From the NCBI GenBank assembly GCA_030613785.1, contig JAUWLF010000035.1, positions 1-37,110 of the forward strand: 37,110 nt of DNA, in the 5' to 3' direction. The position numbers and the translations under genes were made by a program. The DNA comes from Chloroflexota bacterium (GTDB lineage Bacteria > Chloroflexota > Anaerolineae > UBA7937 > B3-Chlor). The notes beneath the pieces were generated by a model. It ran no database searches. It saw only the letters and a list, made by a program, of their open reading frames with translations, and was not told where the DNA came from. Shown here one piece after another: positions 33,231 to 37,110 of the stretch (position 1 is its first letter; every line of letters starts with the position of its first letter).

Positions 33231-33548
33231 ATGATCAGTCGAGTATGGCATGGCTGGACTACGCCAGCGAATGCCAACGCTTACGAGTTACTCCTCGAGA
33301 GTGAGATCTTCCAACACATACGGCGTCGTCAGATTGCTGGTTACAGAGGAATTCATCTCTTGCGCCGCGATCTGGGAGATGAGGTGGAGTTCGTCACCAT
33401 GATGTGGTTCGACTCCATAGAAGCAGTTCGTACTTTCGCCGGGGAAGAGTACAAAGTAGCAGTGGTTCCAGCCAAGGCGAGGGCGCTGCTTTCGCGGTTC
33501 GATGCACGCTCGCAGCACTATGAAGTGAGGGTCGACATGAAGGCCTGA
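33231..33548 (+). CDS. Antibiotic biosynthesis monooxygenase (ABM)-like small protein
   Basis: A 105-aa protein that fits the dimeric alpha/beta-barrel (ABM/DABB) shape: SRVWHGWTTPANANAYELLLE at the start, a GYRGIHLLRRDLGDEVEFVTMMWFDS strand pair, and SIEAVRTFAGEEYKVAVVPAKARALL helix. ATG 33231 with AAGGAGG (33217-33223) is the start; the longer upstream open frame crosses the DnaE2 scrap antisense and has no such site. Members include small oxygenases and many proteins without known reaction, so the activity is not stated. The downstream 192 bp leads to the toxin-antitoxin promoter. Confidence 0.8.
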   Translation: MISRVWHGWTTPANANAYELLLESEIFQHIRRRQIAGYRGIHLLRRDLGDEVEFVTMMWFDSIEAVRTFAGEEYKVAVVPAKARALLSRFDARSQHYEVRVDMKA

Positions 33549-33675
33549 CCTTGCATCGGGTTCAGAGTATCGGCTGGGCGGGGAATCCAGATTGGGCGGT
33601 CGTGAGACATAACGGGGGGGGCGGCGAATGGCTCTAGACAAGCTGAAAGGTGCGACATTGTCCGATTCCACACTC

Positions 33676-33704
33676 TTGACAGATACACTCACCAGGAGTA
33701 TAAT
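33676..33704 (+). promoter_or_regulatory. Consensus promoter of the toxin-antitoxin pair
   Basis: TTGACA (33676-33681), a 17-bp spacer, TATAAT (33699-33704): a perfect match to consensus. The predicted +1 is about 33711 and the antitoxin ATG is at 33741. Unregulated this would be very strong, which fits tight autorepression. Confidence 0.85.
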
Positions 33705-33708
33705 GCTA

Positions 33709-33721
33709 TCAGAAATTCTGA
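33709..33721. promoter_or_regulatory. Operator-like palindrome at the toxin-antitoxin start site
   Basis: TCAGAAATTCTGA is a perfect inverted repeat (6-bp arms, 1-nt centre) covering the predicted +1. Antitoxins of the AbrB/MazE fold usually bind such sites and repress their own operon, so it is a likely operator. Binding is inferred. Confidence 0.6.
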
Positions 33722-33740
33722 CACAAGGGGTCAAGGGACT

Positions 33741-34037
33741 ATGGAAGGAACTCGTGAAGTCCGCGGGCCAGTGGTGGTGCAGGTGCGGGAACGTGGTCAA
33801 TTCACCATCCCTGCGGAGATACGCCGCCAGATGGGGATTGAGGAAGGGGACGTCTTCTCCCTGATACAACTGGGGGATACCCTTATCGCTACTCGCAAGA
33901 AGCTTGTGACACCGGAAATCGCCAGCGCCATAGAAGCCCTGATGCAGGAGGAAGGGGTAACCCTCGGAGACCTCCTCGATGGCTTGGAAGAGCAACGGAA
34001 GACCTACGTCAAAGAGAAGTACGGCATTGAAGCCTAA
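33741..34037 (+). CDS. AbrB/MazE-fold antitoxin
   Basis: A 98-aa DNA-binding antitoxin. The swapped-hairpin AbrB domain is at about residues 10-50: VVVQVRERGQFTIPAEIRRQMGIEEGD, then FSLIQLGDTLIATRKK. The C-terminal half (about 55-98, EIASAIEALMQEEGVTLGDLLDGLEEQRKTY) is helical and would neutralise the toxin. The toxin gene starts inside its last codons, a translational coupling typical of these pairs. It sits behind a consensus promoter with a palindrome at +1. Confidence 0.88.
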   Translation: MEGTREVRGPVVVQVRERGQFTIPAEIRRQMGIEEGDVFSLIQLGDTLIATRKKLVTPEIASAIEALMQEEGVTLGDLLDGLEEQRKTYVKEKYGIEA

Positions 34038-34467
34038 GGTCTTCTTGGATACCAGCGCTCTCCTCTCTGCTCTCGCGTCGCCCTCGGGGGCCAGCAACAT
34101 GATTCTGGCCCTTGCCGAGGCGCAGCTCATCACCTTGGTTGTTTCAGAACAGGTGCTCGTGGAGGCTGAGCGGAATCTACAGGAGAAACTCCCCAGAGCG
34201 ATCCCTGAGTACCGGCGTTTTCTCACCACTTGTCCCCTGGAGAAGGCCTCCATACCGTCTACGGCGGATGTCGCGATGGCCAGGGAGATCATTCATGCCA
34301 AGGATGCGCCCATCTTGAGGGCAGCGATGAACGCCCAGGTGGACTATCTGGTGACTCTGAACCGAAAGCATTTCCTTGATGATCCAGAAGTGGCCCGCAC
34401 ATCGGGCTTGCGGATTGGAGCGCCTGGCGATTTCCTGGCCTGGTTCAGAGAGCGACTAGAGAGTTGA
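34027..34467 (+). CDS. PIN-domain toxin (putative endoribonuclease)
   Basis: A 146-aa PIN-domain protein, expected to cut RNA with Mg2+ in the VapC manner. Acidic residues fit the site: D8 (KVFLDTSALLSAL), E46 (VSEQVLVEAERNL), D93 (AKDAPILRAA) and D106 (AQVDYLVTLNRKHF). The start is TTG 34027, overlapping the antitoxin stop by 11 bp and preceded by AGAGAAG; the frame is open to 33979 but that part overlaps antitoxin helices and is not PIN-like. No frameshift is seen, so the toxin looks active. The RNA target is not deducible. Confidence 0.87.
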   Translation: MKPKVFLDTSALLSALASPSGASNMILALAEAQLITLVVSEQVLVEAERNLQEKLPRAIPEYRRFLTTCPLEKASIPSTADVAMAREIIHAKDAPILRAAMNAQVDYLVTLNRKHFLDDPEVARTSGLRIGAPGDFLAWFRERLES

Positions 34468-34528
34468 TACCTGACATCCGAAGCTCCTTCCGTTCGCTAG
34501 CTCTTGGAGTTGTGGAGTGAGGCGATTG

Positions 34529-34750
34529 CTACATCCCCACCGCCCCCTCAGCCAGCACATTGAGAATCCCCGGTTGGTTCTGGATCGTCCCCTCCACGAT
34601 CAGTAGGAAGCAGTTGCGCAGCACTCGATAGTACCGCTCGTAGAGGTCGGGCCTCACGATGACGTTCATCAACCCGTCCTCGTCCTCCAGGGTGATGAAG
34701 ACAAACCCCTTGGCTGTGGGCGGGGGCTGCCTCACCCTGGTTCTGCCAGG
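34529..34750 (-). pseudogene. DnaE2-type polymerase C-terminal OB-fold fragment (copy 3)
   Basis: The - strand reads [56 protein letters not shown] and LAEGAVGM, then a stop at the same place as copy 2. Upstream of PPPTAKG the similarity fades (LAQVPGRTRVRQ). About 70 residues of OB-fold remain. It lies just behind the toxin gene, in antisense orientation to it and to the ABC permeases. The gene-free remainder of 34751-34989 shows a TATGAT at 34899-34904 without a good -35. Confidence 0.72.
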
Positions 34751-34989
34751 CACCTGTGCCAACGTGTCGCTAGTCCCGCTGATTGGAACTCCCCACCTTT
34801 CGTGGTCCCTGGCGGCTGCTGTGCTCCCAGCGGACCTGGCTCCCATCAACGTTGCGCGAGACTGTGCACGAGTAGTGGCGCTGTCAAGGGGATTGGGGTA
34901 TGATGGAGCGGTGCGATGACTCCCTCGCTCCCGGTGAGGCGACGGGGGATCGAAGACAGGTAAGATTCACCGCTGGGAGGTGAGTGAAC

Positions 34990-36237
34990 ATGGGAAAACT
35001 CTTGATAATGGCGTGGCGTAACGTTTGGCGCAATTGGAGACGCACGGTGATCGCTGTGATCGCCATCGCGCTGGGGCTGGCTTTTATGCTCGTTTTTGAC
35101 GGCATGCTGGGCGGGATGAACGAGGCCCTTTACGGCAACACGGTAAAGCTGCAGGGTGGCCACGTGCAGGTACACGCGCCAGGCTTCCGGGAAAAGGCGA
35201 ACAGGTTGCCGCTGTTGCCTCTGGTCGACCCGCACGCGGCGGTGGAGGCAGCGCTGGCCCAGCCGGAGGTGCTCGCCGTAGTCCAACGCATCGAGACCGG
35301 CGGCATGGTCAGTAGCCGCGAGGGGACCATGGCGGTCGTCATCACCGGCATCGAACCGGAAAAGGAAGCTCCAGTGAGCCTGGTGGCGGAGAACGTTGTC
35401 CAGGGCCGCTACCTGCAAGGTAACGACGAAGACGTCCTCCTCATCGGCGAGGCGTTGGCCGAGCGGCTTGAGGTGACCGTAGGCGACCGCGTCACGCTGG
35501 TAGGACGCGCCACCCACCAGCAGATGCGCCGCCGCACGATGACGATCGTCGGTATCTATGACCTGGGGATTGCGGAGCTGGAAAAGAGGATGGTCTACAT
35601 CTCGCTGCTCGAGGCGCAGACGCTCTTTGACTTGCGCGATCAGGCTACCGAGGTTGCCGTTCACCTCGAACGGGTGGGGCAGGAGCCGCCGGTGGTCGAG
35701 GCGCTGCAAGCTGCCTTGCCCGGCTACGAGGTGGATGCCTGGGACACGCTGGATCCCTCGACGAAGCAGATGATGGAGTTAGAGGCTCAACTAATGAGCC
35801 TCTTTGGGCTGATCATCCTGTTGATCGCCGGCGTTGGCATCCTCAACCTGATGCTGATGGCGGTGTTCGAGCGCACCCGTGAGATCGGCGTGCTGGCGGC
35901 GATGGGCATGAAGCGGTGGGAGACCATGGCGCTGTTCCTGCTGGAGGGGGTGCTGATCGGGTTGCTGGGCGCACTGGCTGGCAGCCTGCTGGGTGGGGCG
36001 ATAGGTGTCTACTTTGGACGAGTCGGCCTCGATTTTATGGCCATGTATGGAGGAGTAGACGTGGGCGAGTTCGGCGAACTGATCGGACTGATGGGTGATC
36101 GGATCTACTTCCGAATTGGGATAGATGTGCTGGTGGAACGGGCGATGACCGTCGCCATCATCGCGGCGTTGGCCTCGCTCTACCCGGCTTGGCAAGCTTC
36201 CAAACGGGAGCCGGCCGAGGCCCTACATTATGTGTAG
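34990..36237 (+). CDS. ABC transporter permease, FtsX/LolC/MacB type
   Basis: A 415-aa permease of the FtsX superfamily. It has one membrane helix at about 18-40 (RTVIAVIAIALGLAFMLV), a periplasm-type extracytoplasmic MacB domain (about 45-270), and three helices at the end: about 272-300 (LFGLIILLIAGVGILNLMLM), 315-350, and 380-400. The cytoplasmic FERTREIGVLAAMGMKRWE coupling helix and the ASKREPAEALHYV end are family marks. ATG 34990 is preferred to GTG 34984 since GGAGGT (34976-34981) is correctly spaced only to the former. The ATPase subunit is not in the window. It may work in lipoprotein or peptide export. Confidence 0.9.
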   Translation: MGKLLIMAWRNVWRNWRRTVIAVIAIALGLAFMLVFDGMLGGMNEALYGNTVKLQGGHVQVHAPGFREKANRLPLLPLVDPHAAVEAALAQPEVLAVVQRIETGGMVSSREGTMAVVITGIEPEKEAPVSLVAENVVQGRYLQGNDEDVLLIGEALAERLEVTVGDRVTLVGRATHQQMRRRTMTIVGIYDLGIAELEKRMVYISLLEAQTLFDLRDQATEVAVHLERVGQEPPVVEALQAALPGYEVDAWDTLDPSTKQMMELEAQLMSLFGLIILLIAGVGILNLMLMAVFERTREIGVLAAMGMKRWETMALFLLEGVLIGLLGALAGSLLGGAIGVYFGRVGLDFMAMYGGVDVGEFGELIGLMGDRIYFRIGIDVLVERAMTVAIIAALASLYPAWQASKREPAEALHYV

Positions 36238-36300
36238 GTCTGCACGATGTCTGACGCGGAAGACAAGATGCGCGATTCGTGAAACGTGAGGAGGGACAGT

Positions 36301-37110
36301 ATGTTCACACTGTGGAGGATTGCAATTCGCGACCTGGGACGTAACAAGCGCCGATCGGCGTTGACGCTGATCGCGGTGATGATGGGATTGGCGCTGGTCA
36401 TCACGCTTCATGGCTTTGAGATGGGTGCGATACAGGGTTCCATCCAGAACAACATTCGCGTGCAGACTGGTCACGTGCAGGTGCGCGGGGAATCCTATGA
36501 TGAGGACAAGGTCAGCCTCAAGTGGGAGGATCTGTTAGAGGAGCCGCTGGGATTGGCCGCCCAGGCGCAGATGCTGGCGGAGGTGCAAGCGGCAGCGCCG
36601 GTGTTGTGGGCCGGCGGCATCCTGGGCACGGTCGAAGAGTCGGTCGGCGTGCGGGTGTTTGGCATAGACCCGCTTTCCGAGATGGCGGCGCCCTTTCGGG
36701 AGGGTTTGGTTGACGGCGAGTTCCTGACCCCCGATGACCGGAGCGGTGTCCTCATCAGCCAGAGGTCGGCTAAAAGCCTGGGGTTGGCCGTGGGCGATGA
36801 CGTCAGCCTGCTGGTCAACACGTCAGGCGAGCAGCCTGACGAGGCGACCTTTACAATCCGTGGCTTGTACGACACTGGCCTTCCCGCCTTTGACGAGGCG
36901 ACGATCTTTTTGCCCCTGGCAAAGGCGCAATCGTTCACGCGAGCGGGGGAGCGGGCCAGCGCGGTCGTGGTTCTGCTGCACGATCAGCAAGATGCCGACG
37001 CGGTTGCTGCAGCGCTGCGCGCGCCGGGCTTGGACGTGCTGACCTGGCGTGACCTTAACCAGATGATGCTGCAAGCTATGGAATCGTCGATGGGAATGTT
37101 GTACGTGTTA
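36301..37110 (+). CDS. ABC transporter permease, FtsX/LolC/MacB type (3' end outside window)
   Basis: From ATG 36301 the frame is open for 270 codons to the window edge. The protein begins MFTLWRIAIRDLGRNKRRS, then a membrane helix (about 20-40, LTLIAVMMGLALVITLHG), then an extracytoplasmic MacB-like domain with TGHVQVRGESYDEDK, which parallels GGHVQVHAPGFREK in the upstream permease. It is a diverged partner of that permease, 63 bp downstream, and the pair would form a heterodimeric transporter. GAGGAGGGAC (36288-36298) is the ribosome-binding site. Confidence 0.88.
   Translation, partial: MFTLWRIAIRDLGRNKRRSALTLIAVMMGLALVITLHGFEMGAIQGSIQNNIRVQTGHVQVRGESYDEDKVSLKWEDLLEEPLGLAAQAQMLAEVQAAAPVLWAGGILGTVEESVGVRVFGIDPLSEMAAPFREGLVDGEFLTPDDRSGVLISQRSAKSLGLAVGDDVSLLVNTSGEQPDEATFTIRGLYDTGLPAFDEATIFLPLAKAQSFTRAGERASAVVVLLHDQQDADAVAAALRAPGLDVLTWRDLNQMMLQAMESSMGMLYVL

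Noticed and set aside
33288..34292. Long open frame (334 codons) on the - strand across the ABM-like and toxin-antitoxin genes
   Set aside because: It crosses three features with clear homology on the + strand, including a consensus promoter, and its translation resembles no family.
34876..34904. Promoter before the ABC permease (TATGAT at 34899-34904)
   Set aside because: No acceptable -35 box lies 16-18 bp upstream, so it is not listed as a feature.

Overview
The window looks like chromosomal DNA of a Chloroflexota bacterium, probably from the Anaerolineae side of the phylum. This rests on gene content and memory of typical lineages, not on a search. The pointers are one very long ribosomal-protein operon running from tuf through rpsI, zinc-binding forms of several ribosomal proteins, CSLREA-type right-handed beta-helix secreted proteins, Pro/Thr-rich secreted linkers, and two tandem UbiA-family prenyltransferases of the decaprenyl-phosphate phosphoribosyltransferase type.

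Region 1 (1-17620) is a merged S10-spc-alpha-L13/S9 operon, all on the + strand with short gaps or overlaps: tuf (3' end only), rpsJ, rplC, rplD, rplW, rplB, rpsS, rplV, rpsC, rplP, rpmC, rpsQ, rplN, rplX, rplE, rpsN, rpsH, rplF, rplR, rpsE, rpmD, rplO, secY, adk, map, rpmJ, rpsM, rpsK, rpsD, rpoA, rplQ, truA, rplM, rpsI. It ends in a strong intrinsic terminator at 17581-17610. infA, usual between map and rpmJ, is absent. S9 carries an acidic N-terminal extension of about 100 residues.

Region 2 (17701-20786) has two adjacent ubiA-like genes on the - strand and, divergently, tlyA followed by a GNAT acetyltransferase. Two back-to-back promoters in the 75-bp gap place both start codons almost exactly at the predicted +1, so both transcripts may be leaderless.

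Region 3 (20803-26666) begins at a near-consensus promoter. Three membrane genes follow, resembling a complex I or hydrogenase-4 membrane arm (NuoL/M-like, HyfE/NuoK-like, NuoN-like), with no redox subunits nearby and with the usual channel Glu/Lys positions substituted. A second strong promoter leads into three genes I cannot name: a Cys-rich TPR protein with a C-terminal membrane anchor, a membrane-anchored Pro/Thr-linker protein, and a protein with a possible zinc site.

Region 4 (26667-34900) is accessory DNA. It holds a chain of four small hairpins, two convergent paralogous beta-helix proteins ending in P-L-x-x-K-R-Y, two more secreted proteins, an ABM-fold protein and an AbrB/PIN toxin-antitoxin pair with its own promoter and operator-like palindrome. 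It also holds much gene debris: a GH99-like C-terminus, an XRE regulator, a duplicated signal-peptide region, and three related copies of the C-terminal OB-fold part of an error-prone DNA polymerase (DnaE2 type).

Region 5 (34990-37110) has two consecutive FtsX/LolC/MacB-type ABC permeases. The second runs off the end of the window.
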